From Niastella sp. (GTDB taxonomy: Bacteria; Bacteroidota; Bacteroidia; Chitinophagales; Chitinophagaceae), in NCBI GenBank assembly GCA_016710595.1, contig JADJVM010000009.1, positions 74,569 to 138,568 on the forward strand: DNA of 64,000 nt, in the 5' to 3' direction. The translations under genes and the position numbers were made by a program. Of the stretch, positions 34,927-42,931 are shown in pieces (positions within the stretch are counted from its first letter, which is position 1; each line of letters begins with the position of its first letter). Below the pieces are notes generated by a model. The model worked only from the letters and a program-made list of their open reading frames with translations, did not search any database and was not told the DNA's origin.

Positions 34927-34930
34927 CCCT
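34753..34930 (+). pseudogene. Decayed leader of a secreted protein, copy 2
   Basis: Near-identical to 33552-33725, with the same missing base after ATG AGA ATA and the same extra G in GGATGGGGTGCC, so these breaks predate the duplication. One further T is missing near 34930 compared with cassettes A and B. Confidence 0.45.
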
Positions 34931-34968
34931 TATTTGATCCTAATAATCCATGCAATGTAATTGACTCT

Positions 34969-35589
34969 TTGTTGAAAACAACGGCATTTCCCATATTGCT
35001 TCACAAATTGCGAGATTCTACGATAAATAATTATGAAATTGGCTATTCTCAACTAAATACACTAAGCCTGGCAAATTATTCAGAAACTTATTTTTCAGGG
35101 CAAAATGGAGTTGATACGCTGGCTGTAACTGTAGTTTTAAATAATTCTTCAGATGGGGTGGCACATAATCATAATAACAGCCCGGACCGGCTGCATAATT
35201 TTAGCGCAGAAGATATTTACAAGTTGGCTTACTATTGGAGTATCAGCAAAATAAACAACCTTTCCACGTTTTCTTATACTGTTATTACAGATTCAACATC
35301 ATACATTTTAATGATAGATGACCCGGCTGCTTTTATATCTTTTGCACAGTCCTGGTTTAATAGTCAGGCGCATTTCGATTTTTTCAAAATTCATCTTTAT
35401 AGAAATTATCATTATGGAGAACAAGGAAATTCAATTGCAGAAGATGAAAAGACATTTTTAAGCGCATTACAGGCTCCGCCTTTAAACGGCGCCGGGCTTA
35501 AATTATTTCGTGGAAATGCCGGCATGAACAGTTTTACACCCATAAAAGTTTCTTCCACAGGGCAGGTAGTAACCAACCCCTGTAATTAA
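34969..35589 (+). CDS. JAMM/MPN-like domain protein (cassette C)
   Basis: A 206-residue ORF starting at TTG, nearly identical to the cassette B domain (AHNHNNSPDRLHNFSAEDI, LKLFRGNAGMNSF). The upstream linker PPLFDPNNPC is present but out of frame, because CCTTTATTT has become CCTTATTT. Without repair no export signal is attached. It is followed after 36 bp by the second full DUF6705-like gene. Confidence 0.55.
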   Translation: MLKTTAFPILLHKLRDSTINNYEIGYSQLNTLSLANYSETYFSGQNGVDTLAVTVVLNNSSDGVAHNHNNSPDRLHNFSAEDIYKLAYYWSISKINNLSTFSYTVITDSTSYILMIDDPAAFISFAQSWFNSQAHFDFFKIHLYRNYHYGEQGNSIAEDEKTFLSALQAPPLNGAGLKLFRGNAGMNSFTPIKVSSTGQVVTNPCN

Positions 35590-35723
35590 CATAACATATT
35601 TTATACAATTATTAATTTTAATAAAATGAAATCAACCATAATTATTTTATTTAGTTTTTTCCTAATTAAAAATTCATTCGCTCAAACTGTTGCAACAGAT
35701 CCCGAACTGGATAAATTTGTAGG
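35014..35723 (+). repeat. Direct repeat R1, copy 2
   Basis: Second copy of 32331-33040. Here the exported-protein gene continues intact past TAGG, so this is the parental arrangement for the chimera at 32943. Confidence 0.85.
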
Positions 35724-36159
35724 AGTATGGCGGTGGAAAAACGGAACTGACACTATGGAAATAACATTGCAAAAGCAAGTGTATTTTCTTCAATTCACTA
35801 ACACTTATTCTGAAATACTGGTCGGTTGGCATCGATATATTAAAAACGGAACTCTTCAACAGTCATCTTACCAATATTTAGGACGTGATGTAAACCTTGA
35901 TTTCAATGATAATTCAATTGATTTAAAGTCAACATTGGGAGGCATGACCTATTCATCAAACAATCGTCAAGCATATTTCTATAGTTTTTGGGATTTAGTG
36001 CTTCATAAAAATTTCAACTTATGGCTGACCCTGTTACCAGGATCTACTACCCAGGCTACATGTAAATTAACTCAGAGCCGTGGAGGGTTGTATGCGGGTC
36101 CCGAAGGCTTAAACGGCGTTTTCTCAATGCCCAAAAATTTAGTGCTTACAAAGTTGTAA
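35626..36159 (+). CDS. Small exported protein, DUF6705-like (copy 2)
   Basis: A 177-residue protein, paralogue of 31190-31720 (both end GLNGVFSMPxNLVLTKL). It has a signal peptide (FFLIKNSFAQ) and the VGVWRWKNGTDTMEITLQKQ and VGWHRYIKNGTLQQSSYQY blocks. It is the last intact gene of the island. Confidence 0.75.
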   Translation: MKSTIIILFSFFLIKNSFAQTVATDPELDKFVGVWRWKNGTDTMEITLQKQVYFLQFTNTYSEILVGWHRYIKNGTLQQSSYQYLGRDVNLDFNDNSIDLKSTLGGMTYSSNNRQAYFYSFWDLVLHKNFNLWLTLLPGSTTQATCKLTQSRGGLYAGPEGLNGVFSMPKNLVLTKL

Positions 36160-36199
36160 GGATGTCTTACCTCCGCTCTCTAAAGAGTTCTTAAAATAA

Positions 36200-36301
36200 G
36201 TAAAGCTATCCAAAGACTTCCCAGCTAACGGTAGCACAATAAAAGGCAGCATATTCATTGCGGAACATCGTTTAGGGTCGGATGGGTATTTTGTTCATTG
36301 A
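36200..36301 (+). pseudogene. Remnant of a protein-coding gene at the island edge
   Basis: An open frame of 33 codons without a start (KLSKDFPANGSTIKGSIFIA, ending GSDGYFVH) has protein-like composition and ends in a normal stop. It may be the 3' end of a lost cassette. The family is not recognised. Confidence 0.3.
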
Positions 36302-36373
36302 AGTCCAGGCGGAGCTTAGCGTTTATCTTGCATCCGAAGAGCGCTGCGTTCACTCTTCAGATAGCGGAGTATT

Positions 36374-37657
36374 TTATTTCACCTGATACAATTCTCCCCA
36401 GCGGGTAGTATAGCGGGGGCTTCGCAGTTCCTGTCGCATTTTCCAGTTTCGGGTGGTACCGCTGGCTGCAAATTTTAAGATATCGTTTCGCATGGCAAAG
36501 TTCACATTGTCTATCATCTTCATCAGTTGCCGTTTATTATTTTCTTTTTCGGCTACAAATAAATTTCCCTGCACGCCGGCATCCGGTTCCAGCCCACTGA
36601 GCAGCACACCTGCTTTTTTATAGGTTCTCCCGGGTTCAAAAAGGCGGTCCACCAGGGCCATGGCCGGCTTTATCAATTCTTGTGTAGCCGATGTTGCATA
36701 AGGTAACACGGTGTGCAGGCTTAGCATAGGCCCGTGCCTGAAATAAGCGTTATAGGTCTTTTCTTTGGGTACTACAAATACGGTAAGGATGGCGGCTGCA
36801 CTTTGCTGCCTGCGAAGTTTCTCGGCCGCCTTGGTTACATAGGTGGCTACGGCTTCTTTTACCTGTGCTTTTTCGGTAACGGGGCTGCCAAACATACGGG
36901 TAGTGGCTATCATTTTTTTTGTTACCAATTCCTTTTCCATGGGCCGGCTTGGCAAGCCCTTCAGTTCCCGTATAAGCCTTTCGCCTACCACGCCGCCCAG
37001 GTGGGTTTTAGCCCAGGGCTCCGATTGCTGGGCCAGGTCGTAAGCGCTATATATGGCATACAGGCTGGTGAGTTTTTCGGCATACTGCCTGCCTATGCCC
37101 CACACTTCGTGCACAGGCGTATTCATCAGGGCCTGGTTTATTTTCTCGGGGGTATCCAGCAGCATCACACATTGCGAAGCGGCCTTATTCTTTTTGGCCA
37201 AATGATTGGCAACCTTGCACAGTACCTTGGTAGGCGCTACGCCAATAGATACTTTTACGCCCGTCCATCGCTCTACCCGCCTGCGGATATGCATGGCTAA
37301 TGCGGCCATATCCATCCGGGTAAATTCTTCCAGGTTCAGAAAAGCTTCATCTACCGAATATACTTCTACGTTTTCTTTGCCCAGCATCATCCGCAGCGTT
37401 TCCATAATGCGCCAGCTTAAGTCGCCATATAAATAATAATTAGAAGAAAAAGTGGTTACTCCGTGTTTCTCTATAATAGGTTTCGCTTTAAAATATGGGC
37501 CCGCCATTTCTACCCCCAGCTTTTTAGCTTCGTCAGTACGGGAAATAATGCAGCCGTCGTTATTGCTCAGCACTACTACCGGCTTATACTCCAGGTCTGG
37601 TCTGAACAAGCGCTCGCAGGAACAATAAAAACTATTACAATCTATAATGGCTTTCAT
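36374..37657 (-). CDS. umuC: Y-family DNA polymerase, UmuC-type
   Basis: A 427-residue translesion polymerase. The N-terminal metal site is AIIDCNSFYCSCERLF, the second is YSVDEAFLNL, with SIGVAPTKVLCKVAN and the helix-hairpin-helix region WGIGRQYAEKL; a UmuC C-terminal domain follows. It starts at MKAIID (37657); the ORF extension to 37720 is not family-like. It lies 26 bp downstream of umuD on the same strand and is expected to be damage-inducible. It should synthesise past lesions with low fidelity. Confidence 0.95.
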   Translation of the reverse strand: MKAIIDCNSFYCSCERLFRPDLEYKPVVVLSNNDGCIISRTDEAKKLGVEMAGPYFKAKPIIEKHGVTTFSSNYYLYGDLSWRIMETLRMMLGKENVEVYSVDEAFLNLEEFTRMDMAALAMHIRRRVERWTGVKVSIGVAPTKVLCKVANHLAKKNKAASQCVMLLDTPEKINQALMNTPVHEVWGIGRQYAEKLTSLYAIYSAYDLAQQSEPWAKTHLGGVVGERLIRELKGLPSRPMEKELVTKKMIATTRMFGSPVTEKAQVKEAVATYVTKAAEKLRRQQSAAAILTVFVVPKEKTYNAYFRHGPMLSLHTVLPYATSATQELIKPAMALVDRLFEPGRTYKKAGVLLSGLEPDAGVQGNLFVAEKENNKRQLMKMIDNVNFAMRNDILKFAASGTTRNWKMRQELRSPRYTTRWGELYQVK

Positions 37658-37683
37658 ATGGAGGCTAGCTTTTAAAAAAGAGT

Positions 37684-38115
37684 TTATAATTCCCGGATTA
37701 CATGGGCCACTACGCCCCATAAATTAAGCTCAGAAAAATCGCCCATATTAATGGCTTTATACCGGTCGTTTTCAGGAATTAAAAATGCCGATGAAAAATT
37801 TTTATGAAAGCGTCGTACCAGCAGTTCGCCATTTAAAATCGCTACTATTATTTTTCCATTGGCAAGTTTTAAAGACCGGTCCACCACCAGGATGTCCCCA
37901 TCCAAAATACCGGCATCTTTCATGGCATCGCTACGCATCCTAAAAAAAAAGGTAGCGGGTTTATTGCGGATCAGTTGTTCATTCAAATCAATACCCCGCT
38001 CCATATAATCATCAGCGGCAGCGCCAAAACCCGTTGCATTTGCCTGGGGTACATCATGCTGGGTAAACTTTTTGGTACCACTATACCGGCTGCCAAAATA
38101 TTTTTCTACATCCAT
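37684..38115 (-). CDS. umuD: UmuD-like protein with substituted catalytic residues
   Basis: A 143-residue protein that aligns end to end with E. coli UmuD at a constant offset of four residues (DYMERGIDLNEQLI, DAGILDGDILVVD, GVVAHVI). The self-cleavage machinery is altered: the GDSM serine (S60) is alanine in RSDAMKDAGI (A64), the catalytic lysine (K97) is arginine in GELLVRRF (R101), and the C24-G25 cleavage bond is T28-G29. It should not self-cleave. It may act as a permanently uncleaved or permanently active UmuC partner. Confidence 0.9.
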   Translation of the reverse strand: MDVEKYFGSRYSGTKKFTQHDVPQANATGFGAAADDYMERGIDLNEQLIRNKPATFFFRMRSDAMKDAGILDGDILVVDRSLKLANGKIIVAILNGELLVRRFHKNFSSAFLIPENDRYKAINMGDFSELNLWGVVAHVIREL

Positions 38116-38125
38116 GTTATTTTGA

Positions 38126-38153
38126 TTTACTAAATACTAAATTATTTAGTAAA
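38126..38153. promoter_or_regulatory. Palindromic operator between umuD and the LigT-like gene
   Basis: The 17-bp palindrome TACTAAATTATTTAGTA (38135-38151) has perfect 8-bp arms around one base and is nested in longer arms TTTACTAAATA/TATTTAGTAAA (38126-38136 with 38143-38153). It lies 20 bp upstream of the umuD start codon and 54 bp upstream of the divergent gene. A near-identical site occurs at 40042. This is a good candidate for the local SOS-type box. Confidence 0.65.
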
Positions 38154-38204
38154 TTTATACCAAATAAATTGGTTTCAAAGTTTTTTAAATAAAATTTTTT
38201 AAGT

Positions 38205-38813
38205 ATGAACACACTCCCCCCACTGGCAGGCTATGCAGTATATGAATACCTGCTGGTACTTACCCCGCACGAAGACTTGCGTAACAGGATCCTACACATA
38301 CGCAAAGAATTTCAGGAGAAATATAAAACCTTGCTGCAGGGTGGCAAACCCCATGTGGCACTGTTGCGGTTTTCGCAATACCGGCTTATGGAAGAGCGCA
38401 TTGTGAACCGGTTAAAAATTACGGCACAAGGTTTACCGCCGGTTAAAATAACCTTGCAGGATTATGGTAGTTTTCCTACACATACCCTTTACCTACCGGT
38501 AACTTCTAAAATAGCCATACAAAATATTATTAAAGAAGTTAGAACAAGTGCGCAAAGGCTTATGAGGTTAGATGCTGAGCATAAGCCCCATTTTATAACA
38601 GACCCCGGCATTATAATCTCCCGAAAACTGCCTCCCGAAAAATATGAAAAAATCTGGCGGGAATATCAGCACCGTCATTTTACCGGCCATTTTATTGCAG
38701 ATAGTATGCTCTTGCTTAAAAGGCCCGAAGGCAGTTTAGTTTATGAAGTTGTACAACGCTGTATATTTGAAAACTTACCGGTAAATACCGTGCAGGGAAG
38801 TTTATTTACCTGA
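38205..38813 (+). CDS. 2'-5' RNA ligase/LigT-like protein
   Basis: A 202-residue protein of the 2H phosphoesterase superfamily by overall pattern: an N-terminal strand YEYLLVLTPHEDLRNRI, first motif KPHVALLRF, central LQDYGSFPTHTLYLPV and second motif KPHFITDPGI. In both motifs the histidine is kept, but the Thr/Ser two residues later is replaced (HVA, HFI), so the activity is uncertain. It is divergent from umuDC and shares its operator region, which suggests damage- or stress-linked expression. Confidence 0.7.
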   Translation: MNTLPPLAGYAVYEYLLVLTPHEDLRNRILHIRKEFQEKYKTLLQGGKPHVALLRFSQYRLMEERIVNRLKITAQGLPPVKITLQDYGSFPTHTLYLPVTSKIAIQNIIKEVRTSAQRLMRLDAEHKPHFITDPGIIISRKLPPEKYEKIWREYQHRHFTGHFIADSMLLLKRPEGSLVYEVVQRCIFENLPVNTVQGSLFT

Positions 38814-38815
38814 TC

Positions 38816-39199
38816 TCAGCTTACGTATTGGTCAAAAAGTTTTTGCAAAGTTTCTTCTTCGTCAATACACAAGCCGGGGTGCACCTTACTGCACTGGATC
38901 ACCGTGCTGCGGGTGGCAGTAAGCCAGCGAAAACGTTCTGGCATATCCAATAGTGCAATAGGACTTTGGTTGTAGCGGCCATGTGCAATATCTTCAAAAG
39001 ACTGTAAGTTTTGGCGAATAAATGCCAGGTCGGTCTCAGCATACAGGCAACGTAATTTTTCTTCATTCAGTTCGTACCGGCAATTGAGATATTTTTGCTT
39101 TTTACTAAACAGCAGGATGCCGGCATTAATGAACTCCTGCCGTTCTACCCGGGGTACAATACGGATCACCGCATATTCATATAGTTTATTTTCCTGCAT
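38816..39199 (-). CDS. DUF3037 protein
   Basis: A 127-residue protein with the DUF3037 pattern (YEYAVIRIVPRVERQEFINAG, LLFSKK, CLYAETDL, SPIALLDMPERFRWLTATRST). The family typically sits next to HipA-like kinase genes, as here, where the two ORFs overlap by 14 bp. The function is unknown; it may be the partner of the kinase. The stop lies two bases from the end of the convergent LigT-like gene. Confidence 0.85.
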   Translation of the reverse strand: MQENKLYEYAVIRIVPRVERQEFINAGILLFSKKQKYLNCRYELNEEKLRCLYAETDLAFIRQNLQSFEDIAHGRYNQSPIALLDMPERFRWLTATRSTVIQCSKVHPGLCIDEEETLQKLFDQYVS

Positions 39200-39968
39200 C
39201 CTGAATTTGTTTTACGAATATAGATGAATGCTGAATGCGGCTGCTTAAGAAAGACACATAAAAATCTTTTATTTGTTGCGGGCTCATGGCATCATCCCAT
39301 TGCAACCACTCATCGGGCAGCAGGTTTACAATTTCTGAAACAGCCTGGGGTGTAAATACATTTTTCATATACACATCCGCTTCTGTGATGCATGTAGCAA
39401 ATGGCAACAACACATGGTCTTTTATTTGCACAAATGGGTTGTTTATATATTTTTCCCTACCCTGCCAGGAATGATGAAAATATAAAGCAGCCCCATGATC
39501 TATTAACCAAAGCTCTTTATTCCAGTGAAGCATATTGGTATTTCGGGCCGTGCGATCTACATTGAGCAATAAGGCATCTAACCATACGATCTTAGAAGCC
39601 AGCAGGGCATCGGGTTGCGAAACAGCAGCATCAAAACTTACAGCACCAGATAAATAATGTAAGGCTATATTTAACCCGGTACTGGCTTTCAGCAGGTCTT
39701 GAATTTCTTCATCGGGTTCCGTTCGGCCAAAAGCTTCATTGAGCAATGCAAAAACAATTTCCGGAACTTTTAATCCGGCCAGCCGGGCAAGTTCAGCACC
39801 CAGCAATTCTGCTACTAAGGCTTTAATGCCCTGGCCTGCTCCCCTGAATTTTAATACATATAAAAATTCATCATCAGCCTCGGCAATTGCTGGCAGAGAG
39901 CCGCCCTCCCGCAAAGGCATTACATACCGGGTAACATTTACTGTACGCAACTCAGCACGATATTCCAT
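39186..39968 (-). CDS. HipA-like kinase
   Basis: A 260-residue single-domain protein related to the C-terminal kinase part of HipA. It has EFLYVLKFRGAGQGIKALVAE (nucleotide-binding lysine region), the catalytic block LDALLLNVDRTARNTNML and the metal block LWLIDHGAALYF. It lacks the HipA N-terminal domain and no HipB-like regulator is adjacent; the DUF3037 gene follows instead. Substrate is unknown. The promoter would lie in the gap holding the second palindrome. Confidence 0.82.
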   Translation of the reverse strand: MEYRAELRTVNVTRYVMPLREGGSLPAIAEADDEFLYVLKFRGAGQGIKALVAELLGAELARLAGLKVPEIVFALLNEAFGRTEPDEEIQDLLKASTGLNIALHYLSGAVSFDAAVSQPDALLASKIVWLDALLLNVDRTARNTNMLHWNKELWLIDHGAALYFHHSWQGREKYINNPFVQIKDHVLLPFATCITEADVYMKNVFTPQAVSEIVNLLPDEWLQWDDAMSPQQIKDFYVSFLSSRIQHSSIFVKQIQDAGK

Positions 39969-40041
39969 GCTGCAAATGTAAGCTGCTTTCTTTTTGTTTC
40001 ATGGTTGCATCATACTCCCCTCATGCAGATTGTTTTTTGTT

Positions 40042-40058
40042 TACTAATTTATTTAGTA
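40042..40058. promoter_or_regulatory. Second copy of the palindromic operator
   Basis: TACTAATTTATTTAGTA differs from the umuD-upstream site (38135-38151) at a single position. It lies 42 bp upstream of the radical SAM start and 73 bp upstream of the divergent HipA-like kinase start. Confidence 0.65.
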
Positions 40059-40100
40059 TTTTTATGGTCCTAATTATTTAATTAATTACCTCTCTTTATC

Positions 40101-41224
40101 ATGAAAAAAATTCAAAACCCCGCAACTGTTCTTAAGCAGGATTCCCATAAAGTAAAAGCATTACCGGATGAAAACATGCATTATAAAAATGGCCGGGGTG
40201 CACAGTTCAATACAAAAAACAGGTTTATCATAAATGAAACTTCGTATGAACATACAGAAGCCATTGACGACTGGGAAGAAACGATGCAGAAAACACAGTA
40301 CATCGAAATGCAATCAAAAACAATTGTAAATAAAGTAGAGAGCAAAGATGTGGGCATGGGTTATAGCATGAACCCCTATGCCGGCTGCGAACATGGATGT
40401 ATTTATTGCTATGCCCGTAATGTGCATGAATACTGGGGTTACAGTGCTGGCCTTGATTTTGAACAAAAGATCTTAATTAAAAAAATGCGCCTGAGTTGTT
40501 GCGAAAATTTTTATTGCACCCGCACTGGGATGCAACACCTATTATGCTTAGCGGCAATACTGATTGCTACCAACCTGCAGAACAAAAATACCGGCTTACC
40601 CGAAAAATGCTGGAAGTGTGTAATGCATTCAACCAACCCGTAGGCATTCTCACCAAAAATGCCTGGATCATAAAAGATAAAGATATTTTACAGGAAATGG
40701 CAAAAAAACAAATTGTTTCAGCCATGGTTTCCATCACTTCTTTCAATGAGGAATTACGCCGCTACATGGAGCCACGTACCGCTACTGCAAATCAAAAGCT
40801 TCGGGTAATTAAAGAATTGAGTAAGGCAGGCGTACGCATGGGTGTGATGATGGGCCCGATGATTCCTGGGTTAAATGAACATGAAATACAAAGGATCATG
40901 AAAGCGGCTGCTGACCATGGAGCTACTTTTACCGCTTACACTTTCATCCGGCTGAATGGTGCTATAAAATTCTTATTTCATGATTGGCTCTATAAAAATT
41001 TCCCTAATTATGCAGATAAAGTGTGGCACCTGATAGAGCAAAGCCATGATGGTAAGGTGAATGACAGCCGCTGGGGCGTTCGTATACGGGGAGAAGGGAA
41101 TATTGCAAAATTGGTAGCCCAACAATATAAAAAATACGGAAAATTATACGGTATGAATGCCGAGGAATGGAGTTTAGACCGCAGTAAATTTTGTGTTCCC
41201 GGTGGCCAGGGAAAATTATTTTGA
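40101..41224 (+). CDS. PA0069-family radical SAM protein, frameshifted
   Basis: Two overlapping ORFs (40101-40643 and 40496-41224) encode consecutive parts of one protein of about 374 residues. It carries the cluster motif CEHGCIYC after NPYAG, then SGNTDCYQPAE, KNAWIIKDKDIL and GPMIPGLNEHEI. An A7 run at 40479-40485 breaks the frame; one more A restores IKKNAPELLRKFLLHPHWD. The family is related to spore-photoproduct-lyase-like enzymes, so DNA repair is a fair guess. Everything apart from that one base looks intact. Confidence 0.85.
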
Positions 41225-41488
41225 TCGGATTATTTCAATAGACATTAATTGCATAAAAAGGAAATAGGCATTTTTATAACTTAGTAAAAAAGAAAATAAA
41301 AATAAATCATATCATTTGTAACTTATCCCTCAGCTACGATATATTTTATAAAAACTTGTTTCAATTGTAATGCATAAAATAAAAAAAAATTCACTACGGT
41401 TGAATATAAATATTATGACAGTAAATATTTAGATACCCTTTTTTTCCCGTACCTTAAATTCGTTACATTTACGCCCAACAAATTACGC

Positions 41489-42931
41489 ATGCAATCATTA
41501 TCTGACCAGGTTTCAATCATATTTACACAACTCCTGGATATTCCTGTTCTTAGTATTGACAAATTGCCGCAGGCCGGGAGCGACCGCCATTATTTTAGAA
41601 TACACACTGCGGGCAAAACATACATCGCCACGTATGGAGCCAATATAAAAGAAAATGAAACTTTTATTTATTTTTCTGAACAGTTTCAAAAGCAGGGCCT
41701 GTGTACAGCGCATGTTTTACAAGTGAATGATGATTGCAGCGTTTACATACAGGAAGATTTTGGAAACATAAGCCTCTTAAATAAACTGGAAGAACTAGGG
41801 TTTAGCGATGATGTTTTTGATCTTTACCGCCAAAGCCTTTCTCAGCTAGCCCGCTTACAAGTAAAGGGGCATGAAGTAATTGACTACAATAGGTGCTTAA
41901 CAAATACAGAATTTGGCAAACAGGCCATCATGGCAGATTTGCTCTACTTTAAATATTATTTTTTAGATGCACTTGCGAAGCCTTATGATAAACAAAAATT
42001 AATTGACGATTTTGAAGCCCTCAGCAATTACCTGTCGCATACAGAACATAAATATTTTATGTTCCGGGATTTCCAAAGCAGGAATATTTTAGTTTCTGAT
42101 GATCATTCACTTCACTTTATAGATTACCAGGGCGGCATGAACGGGGCACCGCAATATGATGCTGCTTCTTTACTTTGGCAGGCAAGGGCAAACTTAACCA
42201 ATGATTGGAAAGAAAAATTATTGGAAGCGTATATGGATTCATTTGAAAAAGAAGTAGGCACTACCCTCAATAGAACCGTTTTTAGAAGCCAGTATTATGG
42301 CTATGTCCTTATTCGTTTATTACAGGTTTTGGGCGCTTATGGTTTTAGGGGATTGTTTGAACGCAAAGCCCAGTTCTTAACGAGTATCCCATTGGCATTA
42401 AATAATATTAAATGGTTTTTATCGAATCATAATATGGGTATTTCAGTGCCCGTATTTAAACAGGTTTTGGATCTCTGTGTAAGCAATGAAATTATGGAGC
42501 GTTTCACGCCCATACAGGCAACCGATAAAACGGTATTGCAAGTACACATCAATAGCTTTTCTTACAAGAAAGGAATACCAAAAGACACAAGTGATAATGG
42601 TGGTGGTTTTGTATTTGATATGCGGGGCATATTAAACCCCGGCCGTTTTGAAGAATATAAAAAATTATCCGGCCAGGATAAATTGGTGAAAGATTTTTTA
42701 GAACAGGAAACAGAAATGCCTAAATTTTTAAATAGTGTTTTTGATTTGGTTGACATTACCATTACTGATTATATAAAAAGAGATTTTGCTTCACTACAGG
42801 TAAACTTTGGTTGCACCGGTGGCCAGCACAGGAGCGTATATGCGGCGGATGCGCTGGCTAGGCATTTAAAAAATAAATTTAAAGTGAAGATCATTTTACA
42901 ACATACCAATAAAGAAAACTGGCTGCAATGA
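41489..42931 (+). CDS. AmgK-like sugar kinase fused to RapZ C-terminal domain
   Basis: A 480-residue fusion. Residues 1-330 are an aminoglycoside-phosphotransferase-type kinase (LPQAGSDRHYFRI, catalytic FRDFQSRNILV, metal DYQGGMNGAPQYD) as in AmgK, the anomeric MurNAc/GlcNAc kinase. Residues from about 350 are the RapZ C-terminal domain (FDMRGILNPGR, GCTGGQHRSVYAADAL at 441-456); in E. coli that domain senses glucosamine-6-phosphate. The next gene overlaps by four bases and encodes a MurU-like enzyme. A cell-wall sugar recycling role with built-in feedback is inferred. Confidence 0.85.
   Translation: MQSLSDQVSIIFTQLLDIPVLSIDKLPQAGSDRHYFRIHTAGKTYIATYGANIKENETFIYFSEQFQKQGLCTAHVLQVNDDCSVYIQEDFGNISLLNKLEELGFSDDVFDLYRQSLSQLARLQVKGHEVIDYNRCLTNTEFGKQAIMADLLYFKYYFLDALAKPYDKQKLIDDFEALSNYLSHTEHKYFMFRDFQSRNILVSDDHSLHFIDYQGGMNGAPQYDAASLLWQARANLTNDWKEKLLEAYMDSFEKEVGTTLNRTVFRSQYYGYVLIRLLQVLGAYGFRGLFERKAQFLTSIPLALNNIKWFLSNHNMGISVPVFKQVLDLCVSNEIMERFTPIQATDKTVLQVHINSFSYKKGIPKDTSDNGGGFVFDMRGILNPGRFEEYKKLSGQDKLVKDFLEQETEMPKFLNSVFDLVDITITDYIKRDFASLQVNFGCTGGQHRSVYAADALARHLKNKFKVKIILQHTNKENWLQ

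Noticed and set aside
29456..36300. Prophage or transposon as carrier of the island
   Set aside because: No integrase, transposase, terminal inverted repeats or tRNA target was found; the direct repeats are internal gene cassettes.
36734..37300. 188-codon plus-strand ORF opposite umuC
   Set aside because: It lies wholly antisense to a well-conserved polymerase gene and has no protein-family character.
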